From contig CANMPL010000002.1 in the NCBI GenBank assembly GCA_947499715.1, forward strand, positions 310,001-374,000: a stretch of DNA of 64,000 nucleotides, written 5' to 3'. Under the pieces are notes generated by a model. The model was given only the letters and a program-made list of their open reading frames with translations, made no database searches and was not told the origin of the DNA. Source of the stretch: an uncultured Paracoccaceae bacterium. GTDB lineage: Bacteria; Pseudomonadota; Alphaproteobacteria; Rhodobacterales; Rhodobacteraceae. A program made the translations under genes and the position numbers. Shown piece by piece: positions 56,258 through 64,000 of the stretch; positions within the stretch are counted from its first letter, which is position 1, and every line of letters begins with the position of its first letter.

Positions 56258-56682
56258 GGGTTCTCTGTGTCTGTCTGGGCAATATCTGCCGATCGCCCGC
56301 GGCCGAGGGCGTCTTGCGCCGCGCGGCCCCGCAGTGGACAATCGACAGTGCTGGCACCGGTGGCTGGCATGTTGGCGATGAACCCTATGCGTTGATGCAG
56401 GCCACAACATTGGCGCGGGGCATCGACATTTCTGGCCTGCGTGCGCGGCAATTCACTGCTGCGGACTTTGACCGCTTTGACCTGATCCTTGCGATGGACG
56501 CGCAAAACGCCGCCGATATTGAGGCGCAGCGCCCCGCAGGCAACACCACCGCCGTGCGCCTTTTCGCAGAAAACGATGTGCCTGATCCCTATTACACCCG
56601 CGATTTCGCAGGCGCGCTTGAAATCATCGAACAGGCCGCTGCAAAGCTTATCCGCGACACGACCGCTGCGCCGTCCGGGTGA
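56254..56682 (+). CDS. low-molecular-weight protein tyrosine phosphatase
   Basis: A 142-residue enzyme. The P-loop CLGNICRSP (around residues 7-15) and the general acid in DPYYT are the family marks. The apparent start is TTG 56254, overlapping the TGA of the preceding gene, so translation is probably coupled to it. It removes phosphate from tyrosine residues or low-molecular phosphates. Its end overlaps the convergent lipoprotein gene by 35 bases. Confidence 0.93.
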   Translation: MRVLCVCLGNICRSPAAEGVLRRAAPQWTIDSAGTGGWHVGDEPYALMQATTLARGIDISGLRARQFTAADFDRFDLILAMDAQNAADIEAQRPAGNTTAVRLFAENDVPDPYYTRDFAGALEIIEQAAAKLIRDTTAAPSG

Positions 56683-56953
56683 AATCGCGGTAGCGATCCC
56701 AGAACGCATCAGCACTTCGGCTGTCGTTGATCTTGATATCATTGGCCAATTCGGCATCGGCAAAGAACGTCGCCGCAAGCTCTTGATCGCGCTGGTTCAG
56801 ATGCCGGTTCGCCGCCTGCTGAATGCAGCCGCACAGCCGTGGGTTCGCTGCACTCCGGTCTGATGCGACACAGGCTTTGCCAATCTCACCGGTCACATTG
56901 CTCCCGCAAGAGCCCAAAACTGCCAAAACCAAAACTGCGCCAATGATCCGCAT
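56648..56953 (-). CDS. small lipoprotein of unknown function
   Basis: A 101-residue protein with a signal peptide and lipobox LGSC near residue 16, so it is probably lipid-anchored. The mature part contains CGCIQQAANRHLNQRDQELA and FWDRYRDFTRTAQRSC, with four further cysteines. Proteins of this kind in Rhodobacterales carry unreliable transporter names. The C-terminal 35 bases overlap the phosphatase gene on the other strand. Confidence 0.7.
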   Translation of the reverse strand: MRIIGAVLVLAVLGSCGSNVTGEIGKACVASDRSAANPRLCGCIQQAANRHLNQRDQELAATFFADAELANDIKINDSRSADAFWDRYRDFTRTAQRSCRG

Positions 56954-57042
56954 GTGCCCGCCCTGTCATGGCCCCATTCGCGGGCCGTTGCCTGATGCGC
57001 CAATCATGCCGAACCGCGCAAGGCGATGCAATTCACGAAACG

Positions 57043-57729
57043 CTACGGTCCGTAGGTCACTGACACACTTTTGATGTCATAGGCCCGATCAGCACCCAAG
57101 GCCCATAGCAGATCCCCACCAAGCGACGTCCCAGTGGTGATCGTCACCTCTGCACTGTCGATCTGGTCGGGCAGGGGGGTCTGCTGTGGGCCGATCGCAA
57201 TCGACACCGCCCCGTCAGGCACCGGCACCACAACCGCAGCCTCGCCCAGCACCAGCGTGCCACCGCCGGCCAGATGGGTGCCATTGGCATCGACAAAGCG
57301 ATAATCGACCTGCGCGTCTTTGGGTTGCGGGCCTTCCCATGTGGTATTCAGCGTCAGCAAACGTAGCCCGCGGAAAGACGGTAGAACCTCGACCACCGGC
57401 GGGTTATCGGCATGGGCAGCACTGATGAACATGGGCTGCACAATCATCGCCTGTGGTACATGGGCTGCCGTCCCCGCGCCTGCACCATTGACGATATTAG
57501 TGACCAACCCCGGTGCGGCAATGCCAGCCACAATCGCGGCCTTCAGCTCTTTGGCGCCAAAGCCCACGGCAATGAAGGCCCCCAAAATCGCAAACAGCCC
57601 GATTCCGATAAAGACCCCGGCCTGCGGCAATCCGCCTGCGGGGTTGGTGGAATAATAACTCGCAAGCCTGGCCAGCGTCGGGCAACAGCCGCCAAAGGCC
57701 CCAAACATCAAAATGGTAGACGTCTTCAT
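57043..57729 (-). CDS. membrane-anchored hypothetical protein with beta domain
   Basis: A 228-residue protein. Two hydrophobic stretches (about residues 33-62 and 66-83) are followed by an AHA-like site near residue 107 and a beta-rich C-terminus starting NPPVVEVLPSF. It could be anchored in the inner membrane with a periplasmic beta domain. I do not recognise the family. A GAGGGACGAT ribosome site precedes the ATG. Confidence 0.65.
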   Translation of the reverse strand: MKTSTILMFGAFGGCCPTLARLASYYSTNPAGGLPQAGVFIGIGLFAILGAFIAVGFGAKELKAAIVAGIAAPGLVTNIVNGAGAGTAAHVPQAMIVQPMFISAAHADNPPVVEVLPSFRGLRLLTLNTTWEGPQPKDAQVDYRFVDANGTHLAGGGTLVLGEAAVVVPVPDGAVSIAIGPQQTPLPDQIDSAEVTITTGTSLGGDLLWALGADRAYDIKSVSVTYGP

Positions 57730-57905
57730 GATCGTCCCTCCGGTCTGAAAAATATATTGGTCGGTAATGGGAGGAGTGTCGGCCCAAGGTGACGCATGGG
57801 CAAGTCAGGGTTTCCGGACCGAAACTGCACAAGAATTATCCATGGTTGCCGTGTTCGTGCCGCAATCCATCGGCAAACTTGGCGTCATTCGTTTGGAGAC
57901 CACAA

Positions 57906-59459
57906 ATGCTGCGCTTCACTTTTGCTCTTATTGCGATGATCCCTGCATCCCCAGCTATGGCCACCATTACTGCCGAGGGATTGCGCAATCTTGCATACGC
58001 CGGTGATGTTCACACGGCTGAAACTGCGTTGACGCAAGCTCACCGTCACAGTTTGGACGGCACCATCAGCTTTGATGATCTAAGGGGTATCGTATCGGGC
58101 CTCCTGACCAGTCATCCAGACGTCAATACGTTTACGGCTGACTGGTTGGTGGCATATCCAGAATCTCCTTACGCCATGGCGATACGGGCCAACCAGATCG
58201 TGAACGCAGCTTGGGACGTGCGAGGCGACAAATTTGTCTATCAGACGCATCCCATTGCGCTTTCTACGTTTTCTGGAATGCAGGCGCAGGCGATGGAACT
58301 CGCGCGCGACGCCTATGCCCTTGCCCCGGACTTTGTGCCAGCCAGCGATGCCATATTTAATATCCAGTTTGCTCACAAAGCGCTTTCTGAGGCGAAGTAT
58401 TACGAAGTACTCTCGGATGTAATGCAGGCCACGGCGGACTATGGCAGCCTGCAACGGGCGATGCGCATTCATCTTGCGCAGTGGGGCGGTCGTGGCAATG
58501 CGGGGATCTTGGACGATTGTGCCATCTATGCGCCGCAGGTGGCAATCGAAGCTGGATTCGATGCTGACGTTTGCGCCGCCGACTTCATTTGGCAATATGG
58601 CAGTCGCCGCGATGATAATGGGCTTATGGTGGATGTGAAAAATGCCAGCGATCATCCAACGCTGGATAAGATCAGGTTTGGCTATGACACCCATTTCACA
58701 ACCGACAAAAGCAGGCGTCTTTTGGTCGAATATCTGTCCCGCCCGGATGTGACCGACTACGAGGTCGCATCAAGGTTTTATCGCAATTATCAGCAAGATG
58801 ATGAAAGCCGCTCCATGCTGGAAGCGCTGGATGAACGTCTTCAGGCGCAGGCAGAAGCGGCCCTTCCGCATAACCCCTACAGCCCTAAACTGATACATGT
58901 GCTGACGCGGTCCTACCAACACTTCACGCTAAACAAGACTGTCTCGCCAGACCGACTTCGTGCGTTGCGGCAAAGGCTTGTTGTTGCAAGGCCTTTCGAT
59001 CCCGACGCCTGGAGCGGTGCAATCGCGGACGTCGCCACAACTTGGGAACAAGGTGGCGTGCAGGCCGCTTCTCCGTTCTTTGTTAATGCGATTGTCTACA
59101 GTCAGTACGAAACAACAACGATGTTGGCTTATCTCGGTTATCATTTGCGGATCTATGAAAGCATCCTAAGTGTTCAGGAAGACACGGGTCGCACTTTGCC
59201 ACCGGCGGTACTCGAACAAGATGCGCTGTGTCCGATCACACGATTGACACGCCTCCTTCGATGGCAGTGCACAGCGACAGGCACGGGCGACACATGTTTG
59301 CAAAGTATCGGTTTGTCAGCCGCTGACCAATCGATCATTATTTCTGTTGTGGAAAACGACATGTGTCCCGCTATGAGCGCGCTGCCTTTGCCTGAACTAC
59401 TTTTCGAACCAGTCTTGTTGGAACTTCCTGAGCTGGAAGAACCAATGGCCAATCGCTAA
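57906..59459 (+). CDS. secreted protein, possible DUF4034-like repeat protein
   Basis: A 517-residue protein starting with a signal peptide (MLRFTFALIAMIPASPAMA). The 39-codon upstream extension is rejected because this start gives a clean signal. The mature part is helical with TPR-like features; YPESPYAMAIRANQIVNAAW and MELARDAYALAPDFVPASD resemble DUF4034 proteins. It has several cysteines in the C-terminal part. Codon use is less GC-rich than that of the next gene lepA. Family assignment is weak. Confidence 0.65.
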   Translation: MLRFTFALIAMIPASPAMATITAEGLRNLAYAGDVHTAETALTQAHRHSLDGTISFDDLRGIVSGLLTSHPDVNTFTADWLVAYPESPYAMAIRANQIVNAAWDVRGDKFVYQTHPIALSTFSGMQAQAMELARDAYALAPDFVPASDAIFNIQFAHKALSEAKYYEVLSDVMQATADYGSLQRAMRIHLAQWGGRGNAGILDDCAIYAPQVAIEAGFDADVCAADFIWQYGSRRDDNGLMVDVKNASDHPTLDKIRFGYDTHFTTDKSRRLLVEYLSRPDVTDYEVASRFYRNYQQDDESRSMLEALDERLQAQAEAALPHNPYSPKLIHVLTRSYQHFTLNKTVSPDRLRALRQRLVVARPFDPDAWSGAIADVATTWEQGGVQAASPFFVNAIVYSQYETTTMLAYLGYHLRIYESILSVQEDTGRTLPPAVLEQDALCPITRLTRLLRWQCTATGTGDTCLQSIGLSAADQSIIISVVENDMCPAMSALPLPELLFEPVLLELPELEEPMANR

Positions 59460-59539
59460 CCCCCGCGCCACCACGCCCCCTTGCAAAATCCCCCATCCCA
59501 CGCCATTGACGCTCAACCCTTTGACCTAGATTGAGCGCC

Positions 59540-61339
59540 ATGACCGACCTCTCTCATATCCGTAACTTTTCCATCGTGGCGCACATCGACCACGGCAAGT
59601 CCACGTTGGCGGATCGCCTGATCCAGTCGACCAACACCGTGGCCGACCGGGACATGAAAGCGCAGCTTCTCGACAGCATGGATATCGAGCGCGAGCGCGG
59701 CATCACCATCAAGGCCAACACCGTGCGCATCGACTACCTCGCGCAGAACGGTGAATCCTACGTGCTCAACCTGATCGACACCCCCGGCCACGTCGATTTC
59801 GCCTATGAGGTCTCCCGTTCCATGCGCGCCGTCGAAGGCTCGCTTCTGGTCGTGGACAGCACCCAGGGGGTCGAGGCGCAGACGCTCGCCAATGTCTACC
59901 AAGCCATTGATGCCGATCATGAAATTGTGCCCGTCCTGAACAAGATCGACCTGCCCGCGTCCGAATGTGACCGCGTCGCCGAACAGATCGAGGACGTCAT
60001 CGGCATTGACGCCTCAGAGGCGATCCGCGTCAGCGCCAAAACCGGCGTCGGCATCTCCGAAACGCTCGAAGCCATCGTGCACAGGCTGCCCGCCCCCACC
60101 GGCGACCGCGATGCGCCCCTTAAGGCGATGCTGGTCGATTCATGGTACGACAGCTACCTCGGCGTCGTCGTCCTTGTCCGCGTCATCGACGGCACCATGA
60201 AGCTGAAAGACCGCGTGACCTTCCTGTCCAACGGCACCGTCCACCAGATCGACCGCATCGGTGTCTTCCGGCCCCAGATGCAGAACGTCGATGTGCTTGG
60301 CCCCGGCGAGATCGGCTTTATCACCGCCTCGATCAAACAGGTCCGCGACACCCGCGTCGGCGACACCATCACCTCCGAGAAAAAGGGCACCACCGACGCG
60401 CTCCCCGGCTTTAAGCCAGCGCAGCCCGTGGTGTTCTGCGGCCTCTTCCCGGTGGACAGCAGCCAATTCGAAGACCTGCGCGACGCCATCGAAAAGCTCG
60501 CCCTCAACGACGCCAGCTTCAGCTCCGAGATGGAGACATCCGCCGCCCTCGGCTTTGGCTTCCGTTGCGGTTTCCTTGGCCTGCTGCACCTCGAAGTCAT
60601 CCGCGACCGGATTGAGCGTGAATATGACATCGACCTGATCACCACCGCACCTTCCGTGGTCTACCACGTCTACATGCGCGACGGCGAGATGATCGAGCTG
60701 CACAACCCCGCCGACATGCCCGACCTGACCCACGTCGACCACCTTGAAGAACCGCGGATCAAAGCCACGATCCTCGTGCCCGACGACTACCTTGGCGACG
60801 TGCTCAAGCTTTGCCAGGAACGCCGCGGCGTGCAGCTTGACCTGACCTATGCCGGTAGCCGCGCGATGACGGTCTATGACCTGCCCCTGAACGAGGTTGT
60901 CTTTGACTTCTACGACCGCCTGAAATCGGTGACCAAGGGCTATGCGTCCTTTGACTACCAAATGACCGGTTACCAAACCGATAACCTTGTGAAGATGTCG
61001 GTGCTGGTGAACGACGAGCCCGTCGATGCGCTGTCGATGATGGTCCACCGCGACCGCGCTGAGATGCGGGGCCGTGCGATGGTCGAAAAGCTCAAAGACC
61101 TGATCCCCCGCCACATGTTCAAAATCCCGATCCAAGCGGCGATTGGCGGAAAGGTCATCGCGCGAGAGACGCTATCGGCCCTCCGCAAAGACGTGACCGC
61201 CAAATGCTACGGCGGCGACGCCACCCGGAAACGCAAGCTTCTGGACAAGCAGAAGGCGGGTAAAAAGAAGATGCGGCAATTCGGGAAAGTGGATATTCCG
61301 CAGGAAGCGTTTATTTCCGCGCTAAAAATGGACAGCTAA
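59540..61339 (+). CDS. lepA: elongation factor 4 (LepA)
   Basis: A 599-residue translational GTPase that back-translocates or remodels stalled ribosomes. G1 is [10 protein letters not shown]3 DTPGHVDF, G4 NKIDLP, and the unique LepA C-terminal domain ends [10 protein letters not shown]. Start [11 protein letters not shown] follows the convention; a TTG three codons earlier is rejected. A terminator stem overlaps the last codons. Long antisense frames over this gene are composition artefacts. Confidence 0.98.
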   Translation: MTDLSHIRNFSIVAHIDHGKSTLADRLIQSTNTVADRDMKAQLLDSMDIERERGITIKANTVRIDYLAQNGESYVLNLIDTPGHVDFAYEVSRSMRAVEGSLLVVDSTQGVEAQTLANVYQAIDADHEIVPVLNKIDLPASECDRVAEQIEDVIGIDASEAIRVSAKTGVGISETLEAIVHRLPAPTGDRDAPLKAMLVDSWYDSYLGVVVLVRVIDGTMKLKDRVTFLSNGTVHQIDRIGVFRPQMQNVDVLGPGEIGFITASIKQVRDTRVGDTITSEKKGTTDALPGFKPAQPVVFCGLFPVDSSQFEDLRDAIEKLALNDASFSSEMETSAALGFGFRCGFLGLLHLEVIRDRIEREYDIDLITTAPSVVYHVYMRDGEMIELHNPADMPDLTHVDHLEEPRIKATILVPDDYLGDVLKLCQERRGVQLDLTYAGSRAMTVYDLPLNEVVFDFYDRLKSVTKGYASFDYQMTGYQTDNLVKMSVLVNDEPVDALSMMVHRDRAEMRGRAMVEKLKDLIPRHMFKIPIQAAIGGKVIARETLSALRKDVTAKCYGGDATRKRKLLDKQKAGKKKMRQFGKVDIPQEAFISALKMDS

Positions 61340-61354
61340 AAGCTGGCCATTTTT
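61324..61354 (+). terminator. lepA terminator spanning the stop codon
   Basis: AAAAATGGACAGCT and AGCTGGCCATTTTT form a 14-base stem with one A-G mismatch and an AAA loop. The lepA stop at 61337-61339 lies within it. A run of five T follows in the stem's right arm. Confidence 0.72.
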
Positions 61355-61361
61355 GGCGCGC

Positions 61362-61401
61362 GTGCGGGTAAGCGGTTTTGCTTGCAAAACTGCGGCCGCA
61401 C
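61362..61401. repeat. nested inverted repeat after lepA
   Basis: Outer arms GTGCGG/CCGCAC and inner arms GTTTTGC/GCAAAAC separated by TT. It lies in the 112-base gap between lepA and the convergent fic gene. Possibly a second terminator or the edge of an acquired segment; it does not fold as a tRNA. Confidence 0.5.
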
Positions 61402-61451
61402 TTGGTTTGGGTATTCCAGCAGTCCCAATTTCTATGACACAACAGTTCTTA

Positions 61452-62045
61452 TTAATCGGCTAGTTGCTGAACTAGTAGGTCTTGAAGATATAGGTCCAGC
61501 TCGGATTGATCAAAGTGACCGGCTTCCCAGGCCTTGTCGGCATGTTTGAGGGCCGCATAGTAGGGGGGCCTGTTCTCTCGAATCCTCTCCGGGACGATCT
61601 TCTTCTTCGGAATAATGTCGCCATAGCGCAAACACATGAGGTAATAGCAGGCGGCTCTGGCTGTCCGTCCATTGCCTTCGATAAAAGGATGTATCCAATT
61701 TAGGCGCCACAATGCAAATGCAGCCAGCTCTGTAGGACCGTCCATCGTATCCCAATTTTCATGGATCACCGAGAAGAACTGGTCCATATGTGCTGGGACG
61801 TCCTTGAAATGGGGCGGTATATGGTTGCCCACATATATCGGTTGTTCTCTGTAGCGCCCGCCCAACTGGCAAATGTTAGATACGGCAGCGTAGTTGAGAG
61901 CCCATAATGTGTATTTGTCAAAGCTGTCGATGCCTTTTTCTAGGCCGATTTCAACGCAATTGGTCAAAAGGTCGTACTGGCGCAGAAGGTTCTGCTCTTG
62001 CACTCTTTCGAAGAGTTCCGGATTTTCTTGCTCTCGCAAGGCCAT
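61452..62045 (-). CDS. Fic/DOC-family AMPylase-like protein
   Basis: A 197-residue protein with a perfect catalytic Fic motif, HPFIEGNGRTAR (about residues 118-129), expected to transfer AMP (or another nucleotide) to a target hydroxyl. No clear self-inhibitory (S/T)xxxE(G/N) helix is visible: the nearest is TNCVEI, with Ile after the Glu. It could therefore depend on a separate antitoxin. AGGGGG is placed before the ATG, just after an intrinsic terminator. AT-rich and probably acquired. Confidence 0.92.
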   Translation of the reverse strand: MALREQENPELFERVQEQNLLRQYDLLTNCVEIGLEKGIDSFDKYTLWALNYAAVSNICQLGGRYREQPIYVGNHIPPHFKDVPAHMDQFFSVIHENWDTMDGPTELAAFALWRLNWIHPFIEGNGRTARAACYYLMCLRYGDIIPKKKIVPERIRENRPPYYAALKHADKAWEAGHFDQSELDLYLQDLLVQQLAD

Positions 62046-62056
62046 TTGAGCCCCCT

Positions 62057-62081
62057 AAAAAAAGTGCCCCAAAAGGGGCAC
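62057..62081 (-). terminator. intrinsic terminator directly upstream of fic
   Basis: On the minus strand GTGCCCC-TTTT-GGGGCAC is a perfect 7-bp stem followed by seven T, then AGGGGG and the fic start 11 bases after the T run. It should limit read-through from the small upstream gene into fic. Confidence 0.87.
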
Positions 62082-62097
62082 AGATAGTTTGTTCTTG

Positions 62098-62304
62098 TTA
62101 TGCTTTTAGCCGAACACGTTGGGAAGTTGTTCTGACACTGTCCTTAGTAATTTTGTCGTTATTCATCGCATTCCCAAAGGCAAAGCTAATGCGCTGTTCA
62201 TGAAGTTCTTCTTCGGTTACGCGCTTGGCTCTACTTTGAGTGATCAGTTCTTTGAGATCTGATCTAACTTCGGTTCTTTTGGCTGTTTGCTTGCGAAGCG
62301 CCAT
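62098..62304 (-). CDS. small basic protein upstream of fic, candidate partner
   Basis: A 68-residue protein starting MALRKQTAKRTEVRSDL, with GGAG 7 bases before the ATG. Longer in-frame starts (62349) have no such site. The C-terminal half contains EQRISFAFGN, where S-x-x-x-G-N resembles the antitoxin motif (S/T)xxxE(G/N) but with Gly in place of the key Glu. It is co-directional with fic and AT-rich. It may be an antitoxin, a degenerate one, or unrelated; no function is shown. Confidence 0.6.
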   Translation of the reverse strand: MALRKQTAKRTEVRSDLKELITQSRAKRVTEEELHEQRISFAFGNAMNNDKITKDSVRTTSQRVRLKA

Positions 62305-62567
62305 ATTTTGTCTCCATTTGTCTCCCATTCGTTGCAGCATAGTCGCCACTAGATGTGGTGCAACTTATCTAAAGGCGTAGCGAGATGTTGGTTGCGAGTG
62401 AGTCGTTCATAACACACTATATGGGCAAGAAGGTTACGAAACGCTACGCCAAAGGCAAAAATCTAAGACACGGCAGCGTGATGAGTCCGAAAATCTGACC
62501 CAAAAGGATGGTTTGAATTCAACAGGCCAGAGTGCCCATAGCCAGGAAAGTCCGATGCCAATAGGAT

Positions 62568-62609
62568 CCCCCCATCCACACCCTTACCCCCAACTTACCC
62601 CCAAAACCC
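62568..62609 (-). other. G-quadruplex-like sequence on the minus strand
   Basis: Five C tracts (6, 3, 5, 5 and 3 bases) with loops of 7, 3, 6 and 4 read as G tracts on the minus strand. This satisfies the usual G3+N1-7 pattern, with one spare tract. Confidence 0.6.
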
Positions 62610-62674
62610 TCCACAAGAACATTCCGCTAACCCCGCATTTCTCTCTTGCCCGACTCACCCCGCCCACGCCAACC

Positions 62675-62857
62675 TCAACCTATCGCAGACGACTTCAACG
62701 TAACGGAGCGGGACGCAAAGACCCTCTGAGGTGTTAACGCGGCGGGACGGGCAACCGGATCAGCAAAGCGGGGCGCAGCGGGGAGAGAAGCCAGATCAGA
62801 CTTCTTCTTGTTAAGCGGGAAGGTCAGGGCGGTCTCAACAGGGGCGATGCGGGTCAT
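62675..62857 (-). CDS. candidate 60-residue hypothetical protein
   Basis: The frame starts MTRIAPVETALTFPLNKKKS and has codon use plausible for this genome, with third-position C/T preference. It is rich in Ala and Pro (APRFADPVARPAALTP). There is no ribosome site before the ATG, and a longer frame reaches 62950. I do not recognise it, and it may be non-coding. Confidence 0.3.
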   Translation of the reverse strand: MTRIAPVETALTFPLNKKKSDLASLPAAPRFADPVARPAALTPQRVFASRSVTLKSSAIG

Positions 62858-63072
62858 GGGGGGATCTTCGGAAAACCAGATGATCGCGACCAAGGACCAC
62901 GGGTAACCATGGGACGCGGAAGCAGCAGACGGGGGCAACCCTGAATGCATTGATCGGCGGACCCTTCGGGGGAAACCATCAGGAAGGTGTCAGGGGGGTC
63001 GCAAGGCCCATGCATAGACCGCGTCTAAGCACCTGATGCCTTTTCTGATTCCAGCACCCCCAAAACGAAAAA

Positions 63073-63103
63073 CGGGACCGATCCGCATTGCGCATCAGTC
63101 CCG
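63073..63103 (-). terminator. strong minus-strand terminator in the gene-poor strip
   Basis: A 10-bp stem with one mismatch (minus strand CGGGACTGAT / ATCGGTCCCG) and an 11-base loop is followed by TTTTTCGTTTT. It must end a minus-strand transcript starting to the right: either a long 3' tail of the hydrolase gene or an unannotated small RNA. Confidence 0.72.
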
Positions 63104-63333
63104 CCGTCAAGGGTGTTACCGCGTCTATAAGCACCTGTGCCCCCGCGATACAGGGCAAGGGTTAAGCAATCAACAATATATTGCCGCAAACCTTGCAATA
63201 ACCACCACCCGTGGCGGTTAAACACCACGTCGGGTGGGTGATCTGGCCACCGCCCCCAGCAAGAAAATGCACTTTCGCTGAAACTCTTTCCCGCGCCGCG
63301 CCGTGACTTCGACACCCAAACCGGAGAATGACC

Positions 63334-63396
63334 ATGACAAGCCGCCAGATCCTTTGCACCCTGATCCGCCGCAGGCTGGACGACGATCAAAAATAA
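63334..63396 (+). CDS. candidate 20-residue peptide
   Basis: A short frame from ATG 63334, with GGAG 7 bases upstream, encodes a peptide starting MTSRQILCTL and ending in acidic-basic residues. A hairpin (CGCCG-GATTT-CGGCG) follows the stop. Very short, so chance cannot be excluded. Confidence 0.3.
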   Translation: MTSRQILCTLIRRRLDDDQK

Positions 63397-63453
63397 ACGC
63401 CGGATTTCGGCGGCTGCGGCGTTGAACCTTCATCGAACTGGATGGAGGCCACG

Positions 63454-63534
63454 ATGACCTATCTACCCCACGCCTTTCTGGGCTTTACCTTTGTGATGAC
63501 CTGCGCGCTGTTTTTGTCCTCTGCCGTCATCTGA
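63454..63534 (+). CDS. candidate 26-residue hydrophobic peptide
   Basis: MTYLPHAFLGFTFVMTCALF followed by LSSAVI: almost one transmembrane helix. GGAGG sits 5 bases before the ATG, a strong ribosome site. It lies 57 bases after the previous tiny frame. It could be a small membrane protein or toxin-like peptide. Confidence 0.42.
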   Translation: MTYLPHAFLGFTFVMTCALFLSSAVI

Positions 63535-63567
63535 ACGGGGTTAATGCCGGTTAGGACTTTGATGCAC

Positions 63568-63611
63568 ATGGTATGTGTATGGTTTGTGCATGGGTTCTGT
63601 ATGGTATGTGC
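63568..63611. repeat. four 11-bp tandem units next to the hydrolase stop
   Basis: ATGGTATGTGT, ATGGTTTGTGC, ATGGGTTCTGT and ATGGTATGTGC follow each other without gaps at 63568-63611. The array ends directly at the stop codon of the minus-strand hydrolase. The same unit lies inside the GH2 gene at 12634-12666. Confidence 0.78.
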
Positions 63612-64000
63612 CTAGGTCAAAAACGACCGTACGGTGGCCTCGAACGCGCGCGGTTTTTCGGCGTGCAGCCAGTGACCCGCGCCGGGGATCTTGGCGAATT
63701 TTGCGTTTGGAAACAGGGACTTGATCCGGGCGCGATGTGCCGGTTGGACATAGTCGCTATCGCCGCCTGACAAAAACAGGGTGGGGCCGTCGAACTGGCC
63801 GGTCACCTGAGGGAAACCAATGATCTTATCCATTTCAGCGGCCAGTACATCCAGGTTCAGACGCCAGCGTTTCTCTTTCAAATCAAGGCTTTGCAGCAAG
63901 AAGGTATCCACGCCTGATTCGAGGCCCGTCAGCTGTGCACCCGCCTCTGACCGGGACGCGACGTTTGCCAAATCGACACGTTTCATCGCCTTAATCGGCC
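63612..64000 (-). CDS. alpha/beta hydrolase, N-terminal part beyond window
   Basis: The frame is open through the right edge, so only about the C-terminal 129 residues are present. The acid in FLSGGDSDYVQP and the catalytic histidine in IPGAGHWLHAEKP mark an alpha/beta hydrolase of the YbfF-like esterase type. The nucleophile lies outside. Its stop touches the 11-bp repeat array. Confidence 0.85.
   Translation of the reverse strand, partial: PIKAMKRVDLANVASRSEAGAQLTGLESGVDTFLLQSLDLKEKRWRLNLDVLAAEMDKIIGFPQVTGQFDGPTLFLSGGDSDYVQPAHRARIKSLFPNAKFAKIPGAGHWLHAEKPRAFEATVRSFLT

Larger units (their letters stand above)
62305..63611. other. gene-poor accessory strip
   Basis: About 1.3 kb with no large convincing gene. 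It contains a 9-bp inverted repeat GGCGTAGCG/CGCTACGCC (62374-62382 and 62442-62450), C-tract array (62568-62609), one minus-strand candidate small frame, two tiny plus-strand frames, a minus-strand terminator and an 11-bp repeat array. Near-repeats of ACCGCGTCTA...AAGCACCTG occur around 63017 and 63119. No integrase, transposase or tRNA was found. Confidence 0.6.

Noticed and set aside
60140-61135. Minus-strand frame (331 codons) over lepA
   Set aside because: Its Asp/His/Val-rich sequence mirrors lepA codon bias, and no family is recognised.
61362-61401. tRNA remnant or attachment site after lepA
   Set aside because: The inverted repeat does not give a cloverleaf, and no duplicated end or integrase was found.
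62513-62737. 74-codon plus frame in the accessory strip
   Set aside because: Runs through the C-tract array, giving a Pro/Thr-rich low-complexity product without ribosome site.
62700-63200. Possible SRP RNA, tmRNA or RNase P RNA in the gene-poor strip
   Set aside because: GGAAGCAGCA at 62918 recalls SRP RNA, but the pairing partners and other signature loops are absent.
63025-63390. 121-codon minus frame
   Set aside because: It would run through the strong minus-strand terminator at 63073-63103 and has no recognisable domain.

Overview
The window looks like a chromosomal segment of an alphaproteobacterium of the Rhodobacterales (Roseobacter group). The signs are an FnrL-type oxygen regulator next to a complete ccoNOQP-ccoGHIS set, a GcrA cell-cycle regulator, a glycine-riboswitch gcvTHP operon, TRAP and CUT1 sugar transporters, and GC-rich coding DNA with many 1-8 base gene overlaps. 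No rRNA, tRNA, CRISPR array, transposase or integrase was recognised.

Layout. 1-6.4 kb: end of an aldehyde dehydrogenase, rpiB, and the glycine cleavage operon gcvT-gcvH-gcvP (minus strand) behind a tandem glycine riboswitch. 6.4-17.8 kb: a hemicellulose-type sugar regulon: a divergent LacI regulator, a CUT1 ABC transporter, then cytoplasmic GH2 beta-mannosidase, sugar isomerase, Gfo/Idh oxidoreductase and GH43 beta-xylosidase. Its promoter carries two matching 14-bp operators. 17.9-27.4 kb: fnrL, a universal stress protein, and the cbb3 oxidase structural and assembly operons, each preceded by an FNR box. 27.4-29.6 kb: a GbsR/MarR-type regulator whose start codon lies in a perfect 36-bp palindrome, a DUF4166 gene with a related site, and a second MarR regulator. 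29.6-40.9 kb: a catabolic cluster under a GntR/FCD repressor (DUF1330, AA_synth, alpha/beta hydrolase, LLM flavin oxidoreductase, aldehyde dehydrogenase), followed by a DctB/DctD two-component system and DctPQM TRAP transporter. This is the best candidate here for an undescribed pathway.

41-45 kb: minus-strand periplasmic and membrane genes (PepSY protein, heme-binding ferric-reductase-like protein, DUF5519, two SnoaL-like proteins) beside a divergent LysR gene. 45-61.3 kb: mostly housekeeping: gcrA, an ABC-2 permease, an EamA exporter, argD-argF, hrpB, rpmB, meaB, a sirtuin, an M50 protease, a low-molecular-weight phosphatase, several hypotheticals and lepA. 61.3-64 kb: a gene-poor accessory strip with a Fic protein behind an intrinsic terminator, a small gene upstream of it, a G-quadruplex-like C-tract array, tiny ORFs and an 11-bp-period repeat that also occurs inside the GH2 gene. 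The window ends inside an alpha/beta hydrolase gene.

The main functional theme is a metabolically flexible marine-type heterotroph that imports oligosaccharides and organic acids, adapts respiration to low oxygen and catabolises glycine. All calls come from reading the sequence; no database search was run.
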